Shown here piece by piece: positions 41,047 to 48,702 of a stretch of 64,000 nt of DNA. The translations under genes and the position numbers were made by a program. The stretch is from Paractinoplanes aksuensis. GTDB lineage: Bacteria; Actinomycetota; Actinomycetes; Mycobacteriales; Micromonosporaceae. The stretch lies in assembly GCF_024137025.1 (NCBI RefSeq), contig NZ_JAMYJR010000039.1, positions 1 through 64,000 on the forward strand, written 5' to 3'. Position 1 is the first letter of the stretch. Every line of letters starts with the position of its first letter. Under the pieces are notes generated by a model. The model did not search any database, was not told the DNA's origin, and saw only the letters and a program-made list of their open reading frames with translations.

Positions 41047-41853
41047 GTGGTAGATATCGACGCTGCGATCGGTTACGTCGTCGCGCACGGCGACCCGGTC
41101 GAGCGGGCCCGTCTCTCCTACCTGCGCACCGGTCAGCGGCCGGATCCCCACGTGCTCGACCGCATCGTCGAGGGGCAGACCGAGTCCGGCGGCTGGCCCG
41201 CCTCGACCGACGGGGCCGTGAGCTCGATCGACGCCACCTGCTTCCGCCTCAACGAGCTCGACGACCTCGGCGGATTGCACGGCGAGCCGGTCGACCGGGC
41301 GCTGAGCTGGCTGGCCACCGTGCAACGGGCCGACGGCACCTGGCAAGAGGCCGAGGAACTGGCGGCCGAGGCGCCGGCCTGGGCGATGCCCGGCGACCCC
41401 GAGGCCACCCTCTATCTGACCACCGTCGCCGGGTTCTGGATGACGCTGGCCGAGTACGAGGCGCATCCCAACTTCGACGTGCCGGCCCGCCACGGGCGTA
41501 CGCTCGGCGCCGCCGCCACCTGGGTCGTGCACCAGATCCGGCCCGACGGCACGTGGCCGTCCTTCCTGGCCGCCGGCTGGCACGCGGCCGGTCTGCTCTA
41601 CGGCCAGCAGTACTTCTACGAGTCGGCGCGGGTGCAGCTCGTGCTCGGCGACCGGCTGCCCGACATGGCGCCGGCCGACGTCGCCTCGATGGCCGCCGCC
41701 CTGCGCCGGGTCAACCTGGGCGACGACTGGCTGCTGCAGAGCGCCCGCAAGCGCCTCGGCGAGACCCAGCGCACCGACGGGGGCTGGGACAGCGCCGAGG
41801 GCCCGATCTTCGACGTGAACACGACGCTGACCGTGCTGCGCGCCTGCCGTTAG
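41047..41853 (+). CDS. Terpene-cyclase/prenyltransferase-like alpha-toroid protein
   Basis: 268 residues. Several QW-like repeats with Gly-Trp cores are seen: TESGGWPAST, RADGTWQEAEE, RPDGTWPSFLAAGW and RTDGGWDSAEG, spaced as in squalene-hopene-cyclase or prenyltransferase-beta alpha/alpha toroids. Only about half the residues of a full squalene cyclase (600 or more) are present, and no DxDD acid motif is apparent, so catalysis is doubtful; a lone toroid could bind lipids. GTG at 41047 is 7 nt after the -10 box. Confidence 0.75.
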   Translation: MVDIDAAIGYVVAHGDPVERARLSYLRTGQRPDPHVLDRIVEGQTESGGWPASTDGAVSSIDATCFRLNELDDLGGLHGEPVDRALSWLATVQRADGTWQEAEELAAEAPAWAMPGDPEATLYLTTVAGFWMTLAEYEAHPNFDVPARHGRTLGAAATWVVHQIRPDGTWPSFLAAGWHAAGLLYGQQYFYESARVQLVLGDRLPDMAPADVASMAAALRRVNLGDDWLLQSARKRLGETQRTDGGWDSAEGPIFDVNTTLTVLRACR

Positions 41854-41863
41854 CGCCGTCTCC

Positions 41864-43111
41864 TCAGCGCCGGATGTGGCCGTTGCCCGTCACGACGTAC
41901 TTGGTCGAGGTGAGTTCGGGCAGGCCCATCGGGCCACGGGCGTGCAGCTTCTGGGTGCTGATGCCGATCTCGGCCCCGAAGCCGAACTCGCCGCCGTCGG
42001 TGAAACGGGTCGAGGCGTTGATCATCACCGCGGCCGCGTCGACCCGGGCCGTGAAGCGCCGGGTCGCGGTCACCGATTCGCTGACGATGGCCTCGGTGTG
42101 ACCGCTGCCGTAACGGCGGATGTGGTCGACCGCGTCGTCGAGCGAGTCGACGATGGCCACCGCGAGGTCGGCCGACAGATACTCCGTGCCCCAGTCGGCC
42201 TCGGTGGCCGGTACGACCGCCGGGTCGTACGCCGCCACCCGCGGATCGCCGTGCACCGTGACGCCGGCCTCGATCAGCTCGGGCAGCACCAGCGGCAGGA
42301 ACCGGTCGGCGATCTCCGCGTGCACCAGCAGCGACTCGGCCGTGTTGCAAGTGGACAGACGCTGGGTCTTGGAGTTGACCGCGACCGCCAGCGCCTTCTC
42401 GAGGTCGGCCGCTTCGTCCACATAGACGTGACAGTTGCCGACACCGGTCTCGATCACCGGCACGGTCGACTCCTCGACCACCGTCTTGATCAGCGACGCC
42501 CCGCCCCGCGGGATCAGCACGTCGACCAGGCCGCGGGCCCGCATGAGCTCCTTGACCGAGTCGCGGCTGGTCGCGTCGAGCAACTGGATGGTGTCGGCCG
42601 GCAGCCCGCTGTCGGCCACCGCCTTGCGCAGCACCGAGACGATCGCCGCGTTCGAGCTGAGCGCCGAGCCCGAGCCGCGCAGCAGCACCGCGTTGCCCGA
42701 CTTGAGGCAGATGCCGGCGGCGTCGGCGGTCACGTTGGGCCGGCCCTCGTAGATGATGCCGACCACGCCGAACGGCACCCGCACCTGCCGCAGCTCGAGC
42801 CCGTTGGCCAGGGTCGAGCCGCGCACCACGTCACCCACCGGGTCGGGCAGCGCGGCCAGTTCCCGCAGCCCCTCGGCCATCGCCTCGACCCGGGCCGGGG
42901 TGAGCGTGAGCCGGTCGATCATCGCCTCGGACAGGCCGCCGGAGCGCCCGTTGGTCACGTCGACCTCGTTGGCCGTGACGATGTCGGCCGAGCGCTCGAC
43001 CAGGCGGTCGGCCATCAGCAGCAGCGCCTTGTCTTTCTCGGATCGGGTGGCGGCGGCGAGGTCGATGGCGGCCACGCGTGCGTCGGCGGCCTGCTGCAGG
43101 ACGGTCGTCAT
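41864..43111 (-). CDS. proA: Gamma-glutamyl phosphate reductase
   Basis: 415 residues, full length. The aldehyde-dehydrogenase-like fold has the catalytic Cys in STCNTAESLL, NAD(P)-site and substrate motifs GVVGIIYEGRPNVT and GNCHVYVD, and the C-terminal GEFGFGAEIGISTQKLHARGPMGL. It reduces gamma-glutamyl phosphate to glutamate semialdehyde in proline synthesis. It lies 25 bases downstream of proB on the same strand and forms a proBA operon. Confidence 0.96.
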   Translation of the reverse strand: MTTVLQQAADARVAAIDLAAATRSEKDKALLLMADRLVERSADIVTANEVDVTNGRSGGLSEAMIDRLTLTPARVEAMAEGLRELAALPDPVGDVVRGSTLANGLELRQVRVPFGVVGIIYEGRPNVTADAAGICLKSGNAVLLRGSGSALSSNAAIVSVLRKAVADSGLPADTIQLLDATSRDSVKELMRARGLVDVLIPRGGASLIKTVVEESTVPVIETGVGNCHVYVDEAADLEKALAVAVNSKTQRLSTCNTAESLLVHAEIADRFLPLVLPELIEAGVTVHGDPRVAAYDPAVVPATEADWGTEYLSADLAVAIVDSLDDAVDHIRRYGSGHTEAIVSESVTATRRFTARVDAAAVMINASTRFTDGGEFGFGAEIGISTQKLHARGPMGLPELTSTKYVVTGNGHIRR

Positions 43112-43136
43112 GGCGTACCCCTGGAAGGTTTTGGGT

Positions 43137-44246
43137 TTAAAGGAGGACGAGGTCGTCGCGGTGAACTACCTCACGTTCATATCCCGGGCCCAGTGCGGCG
43201 GCCAACTCGGGGGTGGAGCGTCCCAGCAGCGCCGGCAACTCGACGGCGTCGTAGTTGACCAGGCCGCGGGCCACCGGCGCGCCCGAGATGTCGACCAGGT
43301 CGACCGCGTCGCCGGCCGCGAACGAGCCGTCGACCGCGGTGATTCCCGCTGGTAGCAGCGATTTTCGGCGCGCGACGACGGCGGTCACCGCGCCCGGGTC
43401 GAGATGCAGCCGGCCCCGCGGCGCCGTCGCGTGCGCGAGCCAGAAGAGCCGGGCCGTGGGCCGGCGGTCGGCCGGTTGGAACAGCGTCCCCACGTCGTCG
43501 CCGGCCAGCGCGGCCCCGGCCAGGGGAGCGGCGGTGAGAACGACCGGGATGCCGAAACCGGTCGCTATGCGGGCCGCCTCGACCTTGGTGACCATGCCAC
43601 CGGTGCCGACCTTGGACCTGCTGGGCGTGGCGATGTTGATGCCCTCGAGGTCCGAGTCGTTTCCCACGTACGAGATCTTGCGGGACGACGGGTCGGCCGG
43701 GCTGCCGGTGTAGAGGGCGTCGACGTCGGACAGCAGCACGAGCAGGTCGGCCTGCACCAGCGCGGCGACCAGGGCGGCCAGGCGGTCGTTGTCGCCGAAG
43801 CGGATCTCTTCGGTGGCCACCGTGTCGTTCTCGTTGACGATCGGCAGCGCGCCCAGGTCGAGCAGTTTGCGCAGAGTGCGATACGCGTTGCGGTAATGCG
43901 TGCGGCGGGTCACGTCGTCGACCGTGAGCAGCACCTGGCCGACGGTCAGGCCGTGCCGGGCCAGGCCCGCCGCGTACCGCCCGATGAGCAGCCCCTGCCC
44001 GACCGAGGCCGCCGCCTGCTGGGTGGCCAGGTCGCGCGGCCGGCGCGGCAGGTGCAGCGGGGCCAGGCCGGCGGCGATCGCACCGCTGGACACCAGCACC
44101 ACCTCGCGCCCGCCCGCGGCGAGCCCGCCCAGCACATCGACCAGACTGTCGACCCGCTGCTCGTCGATTCCGCCGGCGGCCGTGGTCAGCGAGGAGGAAC
44201 CCACCTTGACCACGATCCGTCGCGCATCGGTCACCAGTTCACGCAC
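43137..44246 (-). CDS. proB: Glutamate 5-kinase
   Basis: 369 residues, typical length. The amino-acid-kinase domain starts RRIVVKVGSSSL and has VLVSSGAIAAG, NENDTVATEEIRFGDND, LLSDVDALYTG and GTGGMVTKVEAARIA. A C-terminal PUA domain follows (residues about 280-360). It makes gamma-glutamyl phosphate for ProA and is usually feedback-inhibited by proline. GTG 44246 is chosen because the family begins just before RRIVVKVG; an ATG at 44294 would add 16 residues and sit over the divergent gene's -10. Confidence 0.95.
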   Translation of the reverse strand: MRELVTDARRIVVKVGSSSLTTAAGGIDEQRVDSLVDVLGGLAAGGREVVLVSSGAIAAGLAPLHLPRRPRDLATQQAAASVGQGLLIGRYAAGLARHGLTVGQVLLTVDDVTRRTHYRNAYRTLRKLLDLGALPIVNENDTVATEEIRFGDNDRLAALVAALVQADLLVLLSDVDALYTGSPADPSSRKISYVGNDSDLEGINIATPSRSKVGTGGMVTKVEAARIATGFGIPVVLTAAPLAGAALAGDDVGTLFQPADRRPTARLFWLAHATAPRGRLHLDPGAVTAVVARRKSLLPAGITAVDGSFAAGDAVDLVDISGAPVARGLVNYDAVELPALLGRSTPELAAALGPGYEREVVHRDDLVLL

Positions 44247-44293
44247 CGGCCAATTGTGCTCGGCCACACCGGCCGACCCGGCCCGAGATCCCA

Positions 44294-44299
44294 TATCGT
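44294..44299 (+). promoter_or_regulatory. -10 box of leaderless ATL gene
   Basis: TATCGT, ending 7 nt before the GTG at 44307. It lies in the short space divergent from proB. Confidence 0.5.
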
Positions 44300-44306
44300 G
44301 GCCCGC

Positions 44307-44612
44307 GTGACACCGCAGGAGTACGTCGAACAGGTGCTTTCCCTCGTCGAGCGGATCCCCGAGGGCCGGGTGATGTCGTACGGCGCGGTGGCCGACGCCC
44401 TGGCCGAGCGCTCGGGTCGCAACTCGTCGCGCCTGATCGGGGCGATCATGGCCCGGCACGGCGGCGGCGTGCCGTGGCACCGGGTCGTCACCAGCGCCGG
44501 CCGGATGCCACCCGGGCACGAGCAGGAGGCCCGGCAGCGATTACTGTCCGAGGGCGTTCCGCTGAAGGGGGAGCACGTGGACATGGCCCTCGCCTCGTGG
44601 CAGCCCGCATGA
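44307..44612 (+). CDS. Alkyltransferase-like protein (ATL)
   Basis: 101 residues matching the C-terminal DNA-binding domain of O6-alkylguanine-DNA alkyltransferase: RIPEGRVMSYGAVADALAERSG and AIMARHGGGVPWHRVVTSAGRMPPG. The active-site Cys of PCHRV is replaced by Trp (PWHRVV), the hallmark of ATL proteins. These bind O6-alkylguanine lesions and hand them to nucleotide excision repair instead of repairing them directly. GTG 44307 is leaderless. The stop overlaps the methyltransferase ATG (ATGA). Confidence 0.9.
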   Translation: MTPQEYVEQVLSLVERIPEGRVMSYGAVADALAERSGRNSSRLIGAIMARHGGGVPWHRVVTSAGRMPPGHEQEARQRLLSEGVPLKGEHVDMALASWQPA

Positions 44613-45421
44613 AGTCCGGCGAGCCCAGCCGTACGGCGATGAGTGCGGCCCGCTATCGCGCGGCCCACCAGGTCGTGGAGAACGGCAAGATCTTCAACGA
44701 CCACCTGGCCGTACGCATCCTGGGGCTGCCCGAGGAGCAGTTGCTCGCGGACGCGCCCCGCCGGGCGATGCGCGTGTTCATCGCCGCCCGGCACCGCTTC
44801 GCGGAGGACGCGCTGGCCGCGGCGGTGGCCCGGGGCGTACGCCACCTGGTCGTCCTCGGCGCGGGCCTGGACACCTTCGCCTACCGCAACCCGCACCCCG
44901 GCCTGCGCGTGACCGAGGTCGACCACCCCGACACGCAGGCGTGGAAGCGGGCGCGGCTCGGCGAGTCGGGCATCGAGGCGCCGTCGTCGCTGACCTACCT
45001 GGGCGTCGACTTCGAGCGGGAAGCGCTGGCCGACCGCCTCGAACCGGACGGACCGGCCTTCTTCATGTGGCTGGGCGTGGTGCCCTACCTGACGATCGAG
45101 GGCTTCAGCACGACGCTCCGAGTGGTCGCCTCGCGACCCGGTAACGAGGTCGTCTTCGACTACGCGCAGGCGCCCTCGTTGATGGAGGCCTCGCGGCGGG
45201 AGGCGCTCGAGGCGCGGGCCGCTCGGGTGGCCGAACTGGGCGAGCCCTGGCTGACGTACTTCGAGCCGGACGAGATCGCCGCTCAGCTGGCCGGATCGGG
45301 CTTCACGGAGATCGAGGACCTGGGCCCGTCCCAGTTGGCGGCCACCTTCTTCGACCGCCCCGACGTTCCCGTCGACACGCCGGGCGGGCACGTGCTGCGG
45401 GCGGTCATTTCAGGCCGATGA
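44609..45421 (+). CDS. LCM-family SAM-dependent methyltransferase
   Basis: 270 residues. The PPM/LCM-type (leucine carboxyl methyltransferase) fold shows SRTAMSAARYRAAHQ at the start, RHLVVLGAGLDTFAYR (SAM site), TEVDHPDTQAWKR and FFMWLGVVPYL. Bacterial members O-methylate small molecules or polyketides; the substrate here is unknown. It is translationally coupled to the ATL gene by an ATGA overlap and its 3' end overlaps the convergent TetR gene by 17 bases. Confidence 0.9.
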   Translation: MKSGEPSRTAMSAARYRAAHQVVENGKIFNDHLAVRILGLPEEQLLADAPRRAMRVFIAARHRFAEDALAAAVARGVRHLVVLGAGLDTFAYRNPHPGLRVTEVDHPDTQAWKRARLGESGIEAPSSLTYLGVDFEREALADRLEPDGPAFFMWLGVVPYLTIEGFSTTLRVVASRPGNEVVFDYAQAPSLMEASRREALEARAARVAELGEPWLTYFEPDEIAAQLAGSGFTEIEDLGPSQLAATFFDRPDVPVDTPGGHVLRAVISGR

Positions 45422-46118
45422 GGTGGGCGGCGCCGCGCATCTGGAATTCGAAGTAGCCGCGTCGATCCTCTTCGACCGAGGCTTTGAGCTGGCCGAACAG
45501 CTCCGCGCTGATCGCACCGCTCAGGTGGATGTAGGCCGACAGCGCTGTTCCGACCAGCCGGGGCGGCGCGCCCGGCGTGAACCTCTCGCCGACGGCGGCC
45601 AGCTCCTCGGCGTACCGCCCGGTGATCGGCTCCCGCTCCTCGATCTCACCCCTCCCGTACGCGTCCCGCACGACGGCCGCGATCAGCAGAACCACCCGCG
45701 TGGCCGGGCCGATCGTGTCCTGCGGCGCCTCGTAGCCGGGCACCGGGCTGCCGTAGATCAGGGCCCACTGGTGCGGATCGGCCAGGGCCCAGTCCCGGGC
45801 GGCGTGGGTCGCGGCGAGGAAACGCTCGAGCCCGGTCCGGCCGTCGGCCGGATCGTCGGGCGGGCTCGTGGCGGTCTGGCCGGCGGCCGCCTCCGCCGCC
45901 GCACCGAGTGAGTTGTAGGCGTCGATGATCAGCGCGGTCAGCAGTTCGTCGCGGCTCGCGAAGTACCGGTAGACGGCCGACGAAGCCATGCCCAGGTCCC
46001 GGGCGACCGCACGCAGCGACAGGTTGGCCCCGTCGGTGGCGAGGTGGCGGCGGGCCACAGCCTTGATCTCTTCGGTCATCTCGGCCCGCACGCGGGCCCG
46101 CACTCCGGAAGCGCTCAT
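45405..46118 (-). CDS. TetR-family regulator (TetR_C_33 type)
   Basis: 237 residues. The HTH reads EEIKAVARRHLATDGANLSLRAVARDLGMASSAVYRYFASRDELLTALI. The C-terminal domain has the WALIYGSPVPGYEAP segment typical of the WHG/TetR_C_33 group. It is divergent from the epimerase gene at 46220 and faces two near-identical palindromes in the shared 101-bp promoter region, so it very probably represses itself and that gene. ATG 46118 is used. Confidence 0.9.
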   Translation of the reverse strand: MSASGVRARVRAEMTEEIKAVARRHLATDGANLSLRAVARDLGMASSAVYRYFASRDELLTALIIDAYNSLGAAAEAAAGQTATSPPDDPADGRTGLERFLAATHAARDWALADPHQWALIYGSPVPGYEAPQDTIGPATRVVLLIAAVVRDAYGRGEIEEREPITGRYAEELAAVGERFTPGAPPRLVGTALSAYIHLSGAISAELFGQLKASVEEDRRGYFEFQMRGAAHLIGLK

Positions 46119-46138
46119 GCGACCAGTGTGCCATAACG

Positions 46139-46151
46139 AGAGCACTGCTCT
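46139..46151. promoter_or_regulatory. TetR operator candidate 1
   Basis: AGAGCACTGCTCT: a perfect 6-1-6 palindrome, 20 bases upstream of the TetR start. Confidence 0.75.
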
Positions 46152-46191
46152 TGCTTTTTGGGCGTGCGCGTGTAATCGTTGTTCTCAACAG

Positions 46192-46204
46192 AGAGCGGTG
46201 CTCA
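46192..46204. promoter_or_regulatory. TetR operator candidate 2
   Basis: AGAGCGGTGCTCA: 10 of 13 positions identical to site 1 (AGAGCNNTGCTC core), 53 bp away, about five helical turns, just before the epimerase ribosome binding site. Confidence 0.7.
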
Positions 46205-46219
46205 CAAAGGAGAACAGCT

Positions 46220-47149
46220 ATGTCGAACCATGTCGTCGTCGGCTCCGGCCCGATCGGTTCCACCGTCGCCCGCCTCCTCGCCGAGCGCGGCGAGCGGGTC
46301 CGCATGGTCACCCGCAGCGGTGGTGGCCCGACCCACCCGCTGATCGAGCGGGTCGCGGCCGACGCGGCCGACGCCCGCCGCCTGACCGAGCTGACGCAGG
46401 ACGCGGTGACGCTCTACAACTGCGCCAACCCCAAGTACACCGAGTGGGAGAGGCTCTGGTTCCCTATGAACGACGCCATGATCGCGGCGACCAAAGCGGC
46501 CGGCGCGGTCTACGTGATCACCGGGAACCTGTACGGCTACGGCCCGCAGCCCGGCGGCCACATGACCGAGGACACCGCGCTGGCCGCGGTCGGCCGCAAG
46601 GGCCGGGTGCGGATCAAGATGTGGCAGGACGCGCTGGCCAGCGGCGTGCGCACGGTCGAGGTGCGCGGGTCCGACTACATCGGGGCGGGCGCGGTGGGCG
46701 TCTTCTCGTCGGTGCTGCTGCCCGCGATCAACGCCGGGCGGGCCGCGTGGGCGCCGGGTGACCCGGACCAGCCGCACAGCTTCACCTACACGGGGGACCA
46801 GGCGCGGACGATGGTCGCGCTGTCGCACGACGAGCGCGCGTGGGGCAAGGCCTGGCACACACCGACCGCACCGGCGATCAGCATTCGCACGTTGGCCGAC
46901 CGCTACTGTGCGCTGGTCGGCCGGCCTCGGGTGAAGATCAATAAGCTGCCGCGCTTCGTGATGCGGACGGCCGGGCTGGTGCACCCGATGTCGCGGGAGC
47001 TGGCCGAGATGGACTACCAGTTCTACGGCCCGTTCCACCTGGACAGCGCGCGCACCGAGCAGACCTTCGACCTGCATCCCACCAACATCGAGGTCGGCAT
47101 CCGCGAGACCGCCGACGACGCCCAGGCCATCGCCACCCGCACGATGTGA
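46220..47149 (+). CDS. NAD-dependent epimerase/dehydratase-like protein
   Basis: 309 residues with an N-terminal NAD-binding motif VVGSGPIGSTVARLLAERG (short-chain extended-SDR type), TLYNCANPKYTEW, VYVITGNLYGYGP and SDYIGAGAVG. The Ser-Tyr-Lys triad is not evident (NLYGYGP in place of YxxxK), so it may be a NmrA-like sensor or a substrate-specific reductase rather than a sugar epimerase. ATG 46220 follows a strong AAAGGAGA site. The divergent TetR and paired palindromes imply inducible expression. Confidence 0.85.
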   Translation: MSNHVVVGSGPIGSTVARLLAERGERVRMVTRSGGGPTHPLIERVAADAADARRLTELTQDAVTLYNCANPKYTEWERLWFPMNDAMIAATKAAGAVYVITGNLYGYGPQPGGHMTEDTALAAVGRKGRVRIKMWQDALASGVRTVEVRGSDYIGAGAVGVFSSVLLPAINAGRAAWAPGDPDQPHSFTYTGDQARTMVALSHDERAWGKAWHTPTAPAISIRTLADRYCALVGRPRVKINKLPRFVMRTAGLVHPMSRELAEMDYQFYGPFHLDSARTEQTFDLHPTNIEVGIRETADDAQAIATRTM

Positions 47150-47261
47150 CTCGCCTCCACCTGCGGCGTCGCCGCAGCCGCGTCCTGCCCGCACGTGCAG
47201 CGGTATCGTGCCGTTTTCCCGGGGCGGTGCTCAGGCGGCGTGGCGTGCGTTGCTCGGCGGG

Positions 47262-48674
47262 TCAGAGGAGCAGGCCGACGCCGTCGCGGCGGGGATCACC
47301 CGCGGCGCCGGCCCGGCCGACCGCGGTGACCCCGCCGAAGTAGTGGTTGAGCCCCGGCCACTGCTTGATCTGCCACCCGGCCGCGGCCAGAGCCGCCAGT
47401 TCCTCGCGCGGATAACCCGGCTCGACATGCACGGTGTCATCGACGACATGGAAGCGCGGCCGCCCGGTCGCCTCGGCCATCTCGAGCCCGTCCACCAGCA
47501 CCCCGAGCAACGTGTCGACCAGTGCCGTCCGGATCCGGCTGGCCCCCGCCGATCCCGCCGCCACCGCGAGCTCCCCCTCCGGCGAGATCACCACGAGCGG
47601 GCACATGTTCGACGACATCCGCTTCCCCGGAACCATGTCATCGGTCACCAGCTCGCCCTCACCCAGCATGGAGTTGAGGTTGATGCCGAGCCCCGGCAGC
47701 CAGACCCCCGACCCCAGCCCCAGCGTCGTCGTGATCACACAGGCGTTCCCGTCGGAGTCCACGACCGACACATTGGTCGTGTCCCCGATCTTCTGCCGCC
47801 CCTGGTCACGCAGAGCCTGGGCCACTCCGACGGTCCGCCCCGGACGCGACAAATCGCCCGGAAGGCCCGCGATCGTGTCCACCGTGCGGTTCAGGTCGTG
47901 CCGCGCGAGCACCCGGTGCCCGGCCAGCATCGCGTGGTCGACCGGCGTCTCGAGCACCCGGTACCCGGCCAGATCCCGCGGCCCCAGACAACCCCCGGTC
48001 GCCCGAACCGCGTCAACCATGACCGCAGCGAACTCGCCGGTGTAGAAGACCTCCGGCCCGGCCTCGGCCAAGGTTGCCATCGCCCGCCCGAGTCCATCGT
48101 GGAACAGCAGGTCGCCGCCCTGGAGCCGACGCCCGTTCGGCGTATAGACCGAAGCGCCCTCACCCCAGGCCAGCGCCGGCGCGCACGAGTCGAGCGTCTG
48201 CGCGTGCGCCGCGGGCACCGCGACACCGCTGGTGGCCAGCTCGACCGCGGGCTGCACGACCTCGGCCCACGGCAACCGCCCCCAGCGCCGGTGCACCTCG
48301 CCGCACCCGGCCGGCACACCCGGAACGGCGACGCTGGCGCCGCCGATCGAGTAGACCTGCGGCATCCCGCCGAAGAACACGTCGACGGCGACCATCGGCC
48401 CCGCATCGAGGTCACCGTCGGTGCCCGGCACCGAGACGAAGAAGTCGAGACAGGTGACCCGGCCCGTGCCCGCGTCGAAGTACGTCGCGAACCCGCCACC
48501 GCCCAGTCCGGTGTAGATCGTCTCGGCGGCGCAGCAGGCCAGCACCGCCGCGACGGCCGCGTCAGCCGCCGTGCCCCCGTCCCGCAGAACCCGCAGCCCC
48601 GCCCCGGCCGTGGCCGGGTGGCTGGCCGCGACCCCGGCCGCAACCTTTTTCATCTGGCGAAGCGTAGGCGTCAT
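47262..48674 (-). CDS. ggt: Gamma-glutamyltransferase family protein
   Basis: 470 residues. The N-terminal half has ASHPATAGAGLRVLRDGGTAADAAVAA, the Gly-rich LGGGGFATYFD and the self-cleavage Thr in GDTTNVSVVDSDGNA (Thr of TTNVSV becomes the nucleophile). The C-terminal half has GSGVWLPGLGINLNSML and GSAGASRIRTAL. It should process to two subunits and cleave gamma-glutamyl bonds of glutathione-like or other conjugates. It lacks an obvious signal peptide, unlike classical periplasmic GGT. ATG 48674 is used; ATG 48653 is possible. Confidence 0.88.
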   Translation of the reverse strand: MTPTLRQMKKVAAGVAASHPATAGAGLRVLRDGGTAADAAVAAVLACCAAETIYTGLGGGGFATYFDAGTGRVTCLDFFVSVPGTDGDLDAGPMVAVDVFFGGMPQVYSIGGASVAVPGVPAGCGEVHRRWGRLPWAEVVQPAVELATSGVAVPAAHAQTLDSCAPALAWGEGASVYTPNGRRLQGGDLLFHDGLGRAMATLAEAGPEVFYTGEFAAVMVDAVRATGGCLGPRDLAGYRVLETPVDHAMLAGHRVLARHDLNRTVDTIAGLPGDLSRPGRTVGVAQALRDQGRQKIGDTTNVSVVDSDGNACVITTTLGLGSGVWLPGLGINLNSMLGEGELVTDDMVPGKRMSSNMCPLVVISPEGELAVAAGSAGASRIRTALVDTLLGVLVDGLEMAEATGRPRFHVVDDTVHVEPGYPREELAALAAAGWQIKQWPGLNHYFGGVTAVGRAGAAGDPRRDGVGLLL

Positions 48675-48683
48675 CCCATGATC

Positions 48684-48694
48684 ATGGTTACCAT
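48684..48694. promoter_or_regulatory. 11-bp palindrome between divergent ggt and transporter genes
   Basis: ATGGTTACCAT, a perfect 5-1-5 palindrome in the 28-bp space between the two start codons. It could be an operator for both. Part of it (TACCAT) is also the likely -10 of the transporter, 8 nt before its ATG. Confidence 0.45.
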
Positions 48695-48702
48695 CCGCGG
48701 TC

